A DNA stretch of 42,083 bases, taken from assembly GCA_900290245.1 (NCBI GenBank), contig OKRB01000117.1, forward strand, positions 37,325 through 79,407, given 5' to 3'. Shown piece after piece: positions 1 to 6,221 of this stretch. The notes beneath the pieces are model-generated. The model was not told the origin of the DNA. It did no database searches and saw nothing but the letters and a program-made list of their open reading frames with translations. The position numbers and the translations under genes are program-made. Source of the stretch: Candidatus Sulfuritelmatomonas gaucii (GTDB lineage: Bacteria > Acidobacteriota > Terriglobia > Terriglobales > Acidobacteriaceae). Each line of letters opens with the position of its first letter. The first letter of the stretch is position 1.

Positions 1-38
1 ACTCGTGACTGGAGTTCAGACGTGTGCTCTTCCGATCT
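1..38. other. Illumina TruSeq adapter remnant
   Basis: Bases 5-38 match the TruSeq read-2 adapter, ending in the typical GCTCTTCCGATCT. This is library sequence, not genome. The capsid reading frame becomes sensible exactly from base 39, which fits a read-through adapter left at the contig end. Anything interpreted left of base 39 is artefact. Confidence 0.97.
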
Positions 39-1187
39 GAGTGCCGGGGCGTTCACGTCATAGAACACGGGCTTGCCAAGGATGCGCTCCGTGCCGTCCG
101 GGTCAACGGTGACCACAGGCGCGAAGAGGTTTGACTGCATCTGCGCTTTCCGGATTGCGAGACCAGTTGCCCGGCTCATAATCCAGACGGCGTTTGCTTG
201 GTAGACGCCCTTCAACGTGGCGGTCACGTCAAACAACGAATTGAGCAGGGTTGTGCTGTCCGCTGCCGTTCCCGCGAAGTTGTACGCGGCTCCGGTGCCC
301 GTGCCAGTGTTGCCGAAAACGCCCAATGCTTGATTCGTCCCGCTGCCCGTGGCAAGCAATGAGCCTTCAAGGATGCGCTGGCCTTTGAGCAAATCGTCTA
401 CCACGAATTGCTGAAAAGTTTCCACGTCCTGAAGCAGTTCCCATGACACCCAACGAAGAGCACCCGCCATGTACGCGGAAAGCGTAAACTGCCCCAACGT
501 CGGGTCAGTTCCGCCGAACGTGGCAAGCGTACCCGTGGACTCGGCCTTGATTGCGGACGTTCCGAAGCTGGCTTGCTGTGGAATCTTGATGTCCGTTGCC
601 GTTGGAATCACCATTGAGGCATCGAAGATTCCAAGATCGGGCAGAGCCAACGGGACGATAAACTGCTCAGTAGGAACACTGATTGCATATCCGCCCGCCG
701 CGTCTGAGCTGCCCTGATTGCCTTCATAAGCTGCCGCGTTCATTCCGGGAATGGACCCATTGGCACGCCGCTGCCGCGTATACAGCTCTGAGCCGGGCAT
801 AAGATAGCCGCCCTGTCCGTCTGCACCCACAGTCAAGTCATCACCGTGGGCCTTGCCGCCCGTGCGGAGAAAACTCAGCAGTGCGCTTTTGTATCCGGGT
901 GTGCAGATTTGCTGTGAACGCGAGATTGTGGCCCACGATTGCACAAAGCCTTCAGCTCCCACCGGGGCACGGTCCTCAATAATGAGCTTTCCGCTTTGGA
1001 ACATTTGCAGAATCGTGTTTTTGCTCTTACGTTCCGCAACCTGTTTAGCCAGCCGGTCATGTTTCGCCATGGCCGTGTTGTATTTCTCTTCCTCAGCCGG
1101 GGTCATCACGTGGTCTTTTGCGCCAAGCATGGCTTCGGCTTCGCTAAGAGCAGTTTTCTGCTCATGCATCATCTCTTGTAACGTCAT
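39..1187 (-). CDS. HK97-family phage major capsid protein, C-terminus missing
   Basis: This is the structural subunit of a tailed-phage-type capsid. The start is ATG at 1187, preceded by a clear AGGAG ribosome site, and the frame stays open for 383 codons until it meets the adapter. The N-terminus is a charged helical delta-like region (MTLQEMMHEQKTALSEAEAM). It is followed by the HK97 body, with recognisable stretches such as YAISVPTEQFIVPLA, IKIPQQASFG, FTLSAYMAGALRWVSWELLQD and a late ILGKPVFYDVNAPAL, which in this family sits shortly before the C-terminal beta region. A few tens of residues are probably missing. Upstream on the same strand one would expect terminase, portal and protease genes, but only three short unknown genes are found. 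The assignment rests on motif resemblance recalled from the family. Confidence 0.9.
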
Positions 1188-1385
1188 TTGAAAACTCCTA
1201 GATGAGATTCCGGGCGTACCCGGTCCTGCATCCGAAGTCAACGCACCGTACTGGCGCGTCTCTTGCGGCCATACAGGGGCCTTTTTACCCCCGCTGGTTT
1301 AGTTGTGGTTTAGTTTTGCACCACCCGGCTTTCGCCATCGGTGCACGCGTCTCTCATCCCCGTACTGCGGCAGCCAACGCGAACG

Positions 1386-1407
1386 GCCCGGCCCTTTTTA
1401 GCCGGGC
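1386..1407. other. GC-rich stem-loop between phage-like genes
   Basis: Arms GCCCGGC (1386-1392) and GCCGGGC (1401-1407) flank an 8-nt loop. It lies in the 242-bp gap between the 125-aa gene and the capsid gene, both on the minus strand. No T-run follows on either strand, so it is not a convincing intrinsic terminator. It could be an RNA processing or stability element. A short direct repeat, GGTTTAGTT twice, lies nearby at about 1299-1318. Confidence 0.3.
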
Positions 1408-1429
1408 AGCACTTAGTTAAACTTGGTCG

Positions 1430-1807
1430 CTAATTCGGGCGGGTATCGGGAAGGCTCCACAAGCGTCGCAATTCCTGAATCTCTACCACTTCTTGCTGCT
1501 CTGCAAAGCCGTCGCAGAAGAGCGCGTGAAGATACGCAAGGAATGCATCCGTGAGAGCGGATACTTGCTCCGGCTCTAGCGGCTCTTTCAAGACACAACG
1601 CGGTGACGCGCCAATCAGTCCGATGACGCCCACTGACCTCAAATTTCTACCGGGCCAGCGGGCAGCTAGTTCGGCTAAATCACCGGGGGACATCTGGCGG
1701 GGCTTCAGTTGGAGCAGCTCAAGGTCAGTGCATTCGGGGTTGCTGAGTGCCAGCACTGCGATTGACGAGTTTAGGGCCAACTGTGTGGACTTCTCACTGT
1801 ATGTCAT
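1430..1807 (-). CDS. Small hypothetical protein of the phage-like element (125 aa)
   Basis: I do not recognise this protein. The chosen start is ATG at 1807, because AAAGGTGAG lies just upstream. A GTG at 1816 would add three residues and overlap the upstream stop as GTGA. The protein is acidic and leucine-rich, with predicted helices (ELLQLKPRQMSPGDLAELAARW, then EPEQVSALTDAFLAYLHALF). There is no signal peptide or membrane segment. Its position between two other unknown genes and the capsid gene, with tight spacing, suggests co-transcription with them. A head-completion or tail-assembly chaperone role would suit size and place, but that is a guess. Confidence 0.6.
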   Translation of the reverse strand: MTYSEKSTQLALNSSIAVLALSNPECTDLELLQLKPRQMSPGDLAELAARWPGRNLRSVGVIGLIGASPRCVLKEPLEPEQVSALTDAFLAYLHALFCDGFAEQQEVVEIQELRRLWSLPDTRPN

Positions 1808-1812
1808 TGCTC

Positions 1813-2301
1813 TCACCTTTCTGGCGCAGGCAGAGATGTAAGTGCATTCCTGTACACGAGCATCTCTATTGCCGCCCGCCTGTCATCTGCAAATTCCGTG
1901 ATCCACATCGTCACAGTGCTGTCGGGCTTGTCCCGTGAATCCGGGGTAGTTTGCCACCACAGGATTCCGAGAAACTCCACGTTGCCCATCTGCTCAAACG
2001 CCATGATGTACGGCCCGATGTTTCCCGGTGGGGGAAGTGCGCGACTACCAATGACACCATCGGCGGGCCGGTAAATCAGTGCTAGATGGATGTCATCTGC
2101 GTCCAGACCGTACTTCTGCATCAGGCTCCGGCCTCGGTCCGCTTCAGCACATAGGCGCTTAACGGCCTCAAATAAAGGGGGGAGTTTGCGCGTCTTAGGC
2201 TTTGGCCCAGCTTTGAGCTGACGGCGAACCTTCGCGGCAGCGTTGAGAGACTCATCCATCGCGTCCCGCCCCGCCTTGTTTGTTGGTATTGTCCGGGTCA
2301 T
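1813..2301 (-). CDS. Hypothetical protein of the phage-like element (162 aa)
   Basis: No family is recognised. The N-terminal third is basic (KVRRQLKAGPKPKTRKLPP). It is followed by a more folded part with aromatic strands (IHLALIYRP, YIMAFEQMGNVEFLGILWW, TVTMWITEFA) that looks like a small alpha/beta domain. The ATG at 2301 overlaps the stop of the upstream 174-aa gene as ATGA, so translation is probably coupled. Its own stop lies 6 bp before the next start. The three genes form one leftward unit ahead of the capsid gene. Confidence 0.6.
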   Translation of the reverse strand: MTRTIPTNKAGRDAMDESLNAAAKVRRQLKAGPKPKTRKLPPLFEAVKRLCAEADRGRSLMQKYGLDADDIHLALIYRPADGVIGSRALPPPGNIGPYIMAFEQMGNVEFLGILWWQTTPDSRDKPDSTVTMWITEFADDRRAAIEMLVYRNALTSLPAPER

Positions 2302-2822
2302 GCTAGCTCGTCCTCCATTCCGTATGGCAGTTCGTCTGGCATCTCGTCCGCGTATCTTTCACGCTTACGGCGCTTGCGGTCCTTCAGGGGCTTCCGATCC
2401 TTTCCGGGGTGATCCAACGTGGCTAGCGCAGCCATGTACAGATTGAGTTTGCATTCGGGAAACGCATGGTCTGACTGTCGCTTTGCCTTCGTCCGGTGAC
2501 CACCTCCGAGGGATACATATTCGGCTTCGGCAGCTTGCAGTAGGCCGCCAGTTTCATATTCGTATTTCAATTCACCGGGTGTTCCACGGTGGATTGAGCA
2601 GCCCATGTTTGAGAGCCGCTCCTCAAAGTAGACTTCCACCCCCCGTTTCTCAACCAACGTCCAAAGATGTGACGGCTTTGTCAGAATTTTCTCTATCGCA
2701 GCCGCTGTGAAGCCGTTATAAGACTCCCGTGGCCGCCTCACATAAAGCCTAGAAGCGCGCTTCCCGGTAATTGGATCGGGCGTGACCATTTTTATTGCTT
2801 TTATTGATCTTGTTGCTGCCAT
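2298..2822 (-). CDS. Hypothetical basic protein of the phage-like element (174 aa)
   Basis: No family is recognised. The start is taken as ATG at 2822, since GAGAGGGGGAACA precedes it directly. A GTG seven codons upstream (2843) has no comparable site. The protein carries basic clusters at the N-terminus (RASRLYVRRPRES) and near the C-terminus (KDRKPLKDRKRRKRER), then an acidic tail (DEMPDELPYGMEDELA). This arrangement is common in small nucleic-acid-binding proteins. It is the first visible gene of the leftward unit. The 260 bp to its right, up to the divergent HTH ORF at 3082, is AT-rich and presumably holds the promoters. Confidence 0.6.
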   Translation of the reverse strand: MAATRSIKAIKMVTPDPITGKRASRLYVRRPRESYNGFTAAAIEKILTKPSHLWTLVEKRGVEVYFEERLSNMGCSIHRGTPGELKYEYETGGLLQAAEAEYVSLGGGHRTKAKRQSDHAFPECKLNLYMAALATLDHPGKDRKPLKDRKRRKRERYADEMPDELPYGMEDELA

Positions 2823-3081
2823 TGTTCCCCCTCTCCCGGTCACCTCTGTTTTGGTTCAGGCAGTTCCGCGTTCAACGCGCGACTATCCCTCCCCTTAGTA
2901 CTAATTCGGCACTATCTTATTGATTCTATTGAACTCTATTATTCCGCGTTTGTTATACAAAACCCCTTTTCCCAACAATGATCCATTTTTTTCATCCTGT
3001 CAAGTCTCTCCGTATCCGGCTTTGTTTTCTTGGGTGCCTAGCGCATCGAATCACAGAAGCCGCTTCGATCACAGAGGGCTA

Positions 3082-3207
3082 ATGAGGGAAAAGCTGGTTT
3101 ACACCGTGGCTGAGGTTGCCGCGTTAATGGGACTGTCCCGGAACACCGTCACACGGCTCTTTGAGAATGAGCGGGGCGTCTTGATCGAGAATATACTTAA
3201 CACGTAG
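3082..3207 (+). pseudogene. Truncated excisionase-like helix-turn-helix ORF (41 aa)
   Basis: The ORF encodes YTVAEVAALMGLSRNTVTRLFE, a textbook MerR-like/excisionase (HTH_17) helix-turn-helix. Full members of this family continue for another 15-30 residues with a basic wing or tail. Here the frame ends right after GVLIENILNT, and the next gene begins 11 bp later. GAGGG at 3074-3078 does not sit at an ideal distance, so initiation is uncertain. It is either a minimal DNA-binding protein or, more likely, a remnant cut by recombination. Divergence from the capsid-side operon would suit an element regulator or recombination directionality factor. Confidence 0.5.
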
Positions 3208-3218
3208 AGACCCACGAA

Positions 3219-3731
3219 ATGAAAATGCACATGGTCACATCGGCCTTGCTGTTTATTCTCATTCCTGCCATTCACGCGCAAGAAGCCGTCGCAAAAGCTC
3301 CACCGCAAGATACTCCCGAAGTCGCTGCAAAGAAGGCTGTGGAAGCGGACCTCGGCACACGAAAGAAAAACCTCATAGCTCAATCGGAGGATATGGAATC
3401 AATTGCGGGATCGTTGAGCGGCTTTGACTTGGACAACGCGCTTGCAATAGACGACCGAGCGGAGCAAGGTATGGCCTATCTGGATGCGACGTACTGGTTT
3501 GTAGTCACTTATAACAGGATGCAAAGCGACGAAGACAAGAACATCGCCAAGGCTGTGCTTCAGAACCGCTTGGCATTCTACGCGCACATGCTTGATATGT
3601 CGGTTGACCAAACGAACAGGTCGCTAGGACTCACGCGGCTACCGGCGGTGGCTCAACAAGGGCAACGAATCAGGGATGAATTGCGGGCCGCGAAGCTCAA
3701 ACTGGATGAGATTGCTGCGTCCTTAAACTAA
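3219..3731 (+). CDS. Predicted exported hypothetical protein (170 aa)
   Basis: The protein begins MKMHMVTSALLFILIPAIHAQ, a standard Sec signal peptide with likely cleavage after AHA-like IHA. The mature part is helical and charged (EDMESIAGSLSGFDLDNALAIDD, KNIAKAVLQNRLAFYAHMLDM, IRDELRAAKLKLDEIAASLN) and looks like a small helical bundle. No family is recognised. It lies between the truncated HTH ORF and a 91-aa gene on the same strand. On a phage-like element an exported protein may be lysogenic-conversion cargo, but nothing in the sequence proves this. Confidence 0.6.
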   Translation: MKMHMVTSALLFILIPAIHAQEAVAKAPPQDTPEVAAKKAVEADLGTRKKNLIAQSEDMESIAGSLSGFDLDNALAIDDRAEQGMAYLDATYWFVVTYNRMQSDEDKNIAKAVLQNRLAFYAHMLDMSVDQTNRSLGLTRLPAVAQQGQRIRDELRAAKLKLDEIAASLN

Positions 3732-3749
3732 TCAGGGACGCGGCGGCGC

Positions 3750-3755
3750 TATACT
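3750..3755 (+). promoter_or_regulatory. -10-like TATACT six bases before a GTG start
   Basis: TATACT matches the sigma-70 -10 consensus at five of six positions and ends 6 nt before the GTG at 3762. Transcription would start at or next to the start codon, giving a leaderless message. No Shine-Dalgarno sequence is visible there. The -35 region is weak (TTAAAC at 3723, spacer too long), so support is partial. Confidence 0.35.
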
Positions 3756-3761
3756 CGTTTC

Positions 3762-4037
3762 GTGAACTACGAAAATCAGATAGTTGAACTTAGAATGCGG
3801 CTTGGTGTGCTTGACGCCTTGCTAGACGAGAAGCGGACCCCTTACTTGAAAGGGCAGGTGAGGTTCGCGGGGCATTGCCTTGACGACGCGGAATCAGCGT
3901 GTTGCCACGCGACAAAGGCCAGCGACCCAATGAGCTGGTATACGTTCGCGGCCCTCAGTATTCATCACGCAACGCAGATTTGGGAAACGATACAAAAACT
4001 CGGGAACGGCGACCCGAGCAAATTGATAGAGGTGTGA
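3762..4037 (+). CDS. Small hypothetical helical protein (91 aa), probably leaderless
   Basis: It starts at GTG 3762 with no ribosome site, but a TATACT box lies six bases upstream. The protein is soluble and rich in His and Cys (AGHCLDDAESACCHATKAS, ALSIHHATQIW), with helices compatible with a four-helix bundle. The Cys-Cys-His and His-His clusters could bind a metal, but their spacing fits no known motif that I recognise. It converges on the nucleotidyltransferase gene. The 94 bp between them contain a weak GGGCA/TGCCC hairpin at 4068-4080 without a T-run. Confidence 0.5.
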   Translation: MNYENQIVELRMRLGVLDALLDEKRTPYLKGQVRFAGHCLDDAESACCHATKASDPMSWYTFAALSIHHATQIWETIQKLGNGDPSKLIEV

Positions 4038-4131
4038 TATAGAGCGGATTCGACGGTGGCGGCGCGGGGGCAGTCTGCCCGATAGATACCCCTTGCCTCT
4101 GTGCCAGCGAAACCCGGCGAGTTACCCGCCG

Positions 4132-5016
4132 TCAGTTCAGTTTCTGAGGCTGATGCACTGCGGCAACCGGAGTGCCATCAGAGGGAGCTTCCAAATCCAC
4201 ATCATCGTCGTCCATCTCAGGCTCCGGTTGCTTCTGCCCCACCAAGGCAAATTTGGCCTCACGAAGGCTATTCGAGTAATAGTCTTCTGCGGCTTTCCAA
4301 TTACGGAACACGCGACAGCGAATCTTAGATACGAAGACCTGCGGCTCCAAGGCGAGGAACAGGCCAGAGGTGGACGCCATGTTTTCGAATATCTCGCGCC
4401 GGACCGGATGGTCATGGGGCAGCAGCCCCGGATTGAAATTTTGAAACACAAAGTTCCGAATAGATTCCTTAACCTTCACCCAGTCCTTGAGGTCTACCAC
4501 TGGCGGGTCCTTTGCCGGTGCCCGGACGCTGTAAACAGAAGGTTGGAGCTGATTCAGGGTTTCGAACAGCTCTCGCGACCCTTTATAGAAAAGCGGCTCC
4601 GAGATGACCACGACATCCACGTCTGACGTTTCTGCGAAAGGGGTCCCGAATTTGTGCTGGCTCGGACTGTAACCCAGTTTTGCGCTCCCAACGATGCAAA
4701 CATCCTGCGAGCCTATATTGAATCTATCGGCCACCTGTTCGCGAAAGATCACGTACTTCATCGGCTTGTTTTCGAAAACGAAGGGAGTGCCTTCGAGGAG
4801 AAACACCTTTGCCAAGACCCGTTGGTTGTCAAGAGCTAGAATGAGCTGCTTGAACTCCTCCGCAGTCGGCGTCTTTTGGCCCGCTAGAAGAGCCAAGAGC
4901 TTATCTTGCCCCGTTTGTGCGGACGGCTTCGCGTTCTTCTCTTGCATTCGTTTAATCGTACTCCGGAGCTTGGCTAGTCGCAACGTGCATGACGCCGTGC
5001 TCGACATGGCAACCAC
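4132..5016 (-). CDS. Nucleotidyltransferase-fold protein, possible defence effector
   Basis: A nucleotidyltransferase signature is visible: CIVGSAKLGYS (residues 107-117), then SDVDVVVIS (131-139). This is the Gly-Ser turn followed by the Asp-x-Asp metal-binding pair on a beta strand. A later VVDLKDW (about 170) may supply the third carboxylate. The roughly 20-residue spacing between GS and DxD is longer than in minimal MNT proteins. It resembles a family of stand-alone nucleotidyltransferases in mobile and defence regions, a resemblance from memory that is not proven. The C-terminus is acidic (EMDDDDVDLEAPSDG). The start is uncertain: GTG 5016, ATG 5007 or ATG 4947 are possible, none with a strong ribosome site. 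It is the last gene of a leftward operon after a ribbon-helix-helix regulator and a 115-aa protein. Confidence 0.65.
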   Translation of the reverse strand: MVAMSSTASCTLRLAKLRSTIKRMQEKNAKPSAQTGQDKLLALLAGQKTPTAEEFKQLILALDNQRVLAKVFLLEGTPFVFENKPMKYVIFREQVADRFNIGSQDVCIVGSAKLGYSPSQHKFGTPFAETSDVDVVVISEPLFYKGSRELFETLNQLQPSVYSVRAPAKDPPVVDLKDWVKVKESIRNFVFQNFNPGLLPHDHPVRREIFENMASTSGLFLALEPQVFVSKIRCRVFRNWKAAEDYYSNSLREAKFALVGQKQPEPEMDDDDVDLEAPSDGTPVAAVHQPQKLN

Positions 5017-5046
5017 AAAGGGCCAAACGCCAAATCAATACCGCCG

Positions 5047-5394
5047 TTACTCAACCATCTCTGATTCCAGATGCTTCCAAAGCGGTGGTATGGCATGTTC
5101 GATGACCTTCAACTCACATCTAGTAACGGTTGGAGTCGCCTTCCGTACCGCTTCCGCATAAGCCTGCCCGAGCTGTTCAATGACAACCTGCTTCCATGGG
5201 ACATTGTGCATCCTCGTATAGGAAAGCAGAGCATCGAACCTTCCTCGTTCAATCGGAGCTTTTGCGAACAATTGCTGCTTGACCTGCTCGGTGATGCCGT
5301 CGAGCCTCAACTGTTTGTCCGCAATCTCGACTTGCAGGTCGTGTATTTGTTGAAGGTCCGCTTGCTTGATTACTGCTATTGTTTGGACGGCCAT
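5047..5394 (-). CDS. Hypothetical small helical protein (115 aa) in RHH-NTase operon
   Basis: It starts at ATG 5394 with AGGAG six bases upstream. The N-terminal half is a heptad-like helix (QIHDLQVEIADKQLRLDGITEQVKQ) and the C-terminal half is also helical (VVIEQLGQAYAEAVRKA, IEHAIPPLWKHLES). No family is recognised. In the restored upstream regulator frame the two genes overlap by 19 bp, and the gap to the nucleotidyltransferase is 30 bp, so the three are probably one transcript. An antitoxin or adaptor role beside the nucleotidyltransferase is possible but unproven. Confidence 0.6.
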   Translation of the reverse strand: MAVQTIAVIKQADLQQIHDLQVEIADKQLRLDGITEQVKQQLFAKAPIERGRFDALLSYTRMHNVPWKQVVIEQLGQAYAEAVRKATPTVTRCELKVIEHAIPPLWKHLESEMVE

Positions 5395-5640
5395 TCCTGA
5401 CTCCTATCCGCTATCTCCTGTGTCCGATCTAGTAGGTTATGCATTGAACCTGCTCTGAGGTACTCTCCCCACGCGTATTCCAACAGTAACCGGCAGAAAT
5501 TGGACAATGAGCGCCTCTCCACCTCCGCCGCTTGCTGAAGTTCCGCCTTCCTCCGCCGCTTGCTGAAGTTCCGCCTTCAATTCCCCGTCGAGCCGAATTG
5601 ATATGAACTCTCTTGCCTGTGACAATTGCCTGCCCCCCAT
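5376..5640 (-). pseudogene. Ribbon-helix-helix regulator frameshifted by a 28-bp duplication
   Basis: From ATG 5640 the frame reads FISIRLDGELKAELQQAAE, a ribbon-helix-helix (Arc/CopG-like) N-terminus. It then becomes low-complexity (EGGTSASGGGGEA) and ends at 5437. The cause is an exact 28-bp tandem duplication at 5522-5577, and 28 is not a multiple of three. Deleting one copy on paper joins AELQQAAEVERRSLS to NFCRLLLEYAWGEYLRAGS. That gives the classic second and third elements of the fold, with an open frame to TAG at 5376-5378 that overlaps the next gene's start. The unduplicated version is therefore almost certainly the ancestral 78-residue regulator. As written the gene is broken, whether by true mutation, phase-variable slippage or assembly error. 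A strong promoter with a palindrome lies directly upstream. Confidence 0.85.
5522..5577. repeat. Exact 28-bp tandem duplication (two copies)
   Basis: Copies at 5522-5549 and 5550-5577 are identical, each beginning CCTCCGCCGC and ending TTCCGCCTT. The unit length shifts the reading frame of the regulator it lies in. There are no other copies nearby. Confidence 0.97.
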
Positions 5641-5651
5641 CCTGAGACCAC

Positions 5652-5681
5652 ATCATATATATACCAGATATATCTTGTCAA
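5652..5681 (-). promoter_or_regulatory. Sigma-70 promoter of the RHH-NTase operon
   Basis: On the minus strand TTGACA (5681-5676, perfect -35) is followed after 18 bp by TATGAT (5657-5652, five of six -10 matches). Transcription would start only a few bases before the ATG at 5640, leaving a very short leader without a clear ribosome site. This is the best promoter in the window. Confidence 0.75.
5666..5675. promoter_or_regulatory. Palindromic operator AGATATATCT in promoter spacer
   Basis: The perfect 10-bp palindrome AGATATATCT touches the -35 box and fills half of the spacer. Placement inside the core promoter is typical of operators bound by autoregulating ribbon-helix-helix repressors. 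The adjacent GTATATATAT may form a second half-site. Binding by the encoded regulator is inference. Confidence 0.45.
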
Positions 5682-5887
5682 CATAATTCTCGGCGCACTC
5701 TGCAATGCCGGGCAAGTCCGCGTGAAATTCGAGGTTGGCGCTTAGCTTGTTATCGCTTGGGAGTGGCACTCAAACCGCGCTAAATCAGGGAACAATCCGG
5801 GAACGGAGCCAATACCCGACCGCTCTAAACGTGCTTTTCCGCTCCCTAGATGTCTCTTAACTCTCTGATTCTACGTGACTAAGTAGA

Positions 5888-5955
5888 GTGTGAAGATGGC
5901 ACTCTACCCAGGATTCGAACCTGCGACTTCCACCGTGTGAAGATGGCACTCTACC
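5888..5955. repeat. 21-bp direct repeat in and next to tRNA-Val, candidate att core
   Basis: Identical 21-bp blocks lie at 5888-5908 and 5935-5955, both starting GTGTGAAGATGG. The right copy is the D-arm to anticodon-loop part of tRNA-Val. The left copy lies outside the tRNA and is nearly enclosed by an inverted repeat (GTAGAGTG 5883-5890, CACTCTAC 5900-5907, 9-bp spacer). This resembles the paired core sites of a tyrosine recombinase with the anticodon loop as crossover. The same arrangement could also come from a false k-mer join during assembly. Confidence 0.6.
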
Positions 5956-5971
5956 GCTGAGTTAAGCGCCC
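5909..5971 (-). tRNA. tRNA-Val(CAC), 3' acceptor strand missing
   Basis: The minus strand gives acceptor GGGCGCT, D stem ACTC/GAGT around AGCGGTA, anticodon stem CCATC/GGTGG with loop TTCACAC (anticodon CAC, valine), variable AAGTC, and T stem starting GCAGG with loop TTCGAAT. The T stem breaks off after CCTG, where the expected C and then AGCGCCC are replaced by the second copy of the 21-bp repeat. It is thus a 63-nt 5' fragment and cannot form an acceptor stem. Integration next to the gene, or a chimeric join, explains it. The chromosome would need another tRNA-Val for GTG codons. Confidence 0.8.
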
Positions 5972-6047
5972 GGACTGGGCTTGGAGGGGGTCGCCGCCCC
6001 GTTCTCGATCCGGCGAGACCCGGACCCGAACGAGCGTAACCAGTCGT

Positions 6048-6104
6048 CTTTTCCGCGTTTTCAACCCACGGGTGCTTCTTGAAACGCGCTCAAGACGGGA
6101 AAAG
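6048..6104 (+). other. Nested inverted repeat upstream of the sigma-factor operon
   Basis: Outer arms CTTTTCC (6048-6054) and GGAAAAG (6098-6104) enclose inner arms CGCGTTTTCAA (6054-6064) and TTGAAACGCG (6079-6088), which pair with one bulge. It lies in the 250 bp between the tRNA fragment and the sigma gene, where I see nothing else. It may be a structured 5' leader or a bidirectional termination signal. Confidence 0.3.
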
Positions 6105-6221
6105 CGCCGCAAGGCGTTCCCCGTAGGATAGAGTAACATCAGCAGGGCTTTACGGCCAGTTCCAGCTGTTGCAGCAGGTCGGCTTGTTGACGCGCCGCAA
6201 AGGTCCTCAAAAACACCGGCT

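Noticed and set aside
1386..1407. Intrinsic terminator in the phage-like region
   Set aside because: The stem is good but no T-run follows on either strand. It is kept only as a stem-loop.
39..5971. Complete prophage
   Set aside because: Only one structural gene is recognisable and it is truncated by the adapter. No integrase, terminase, portal, tail or lysis gene is seen.
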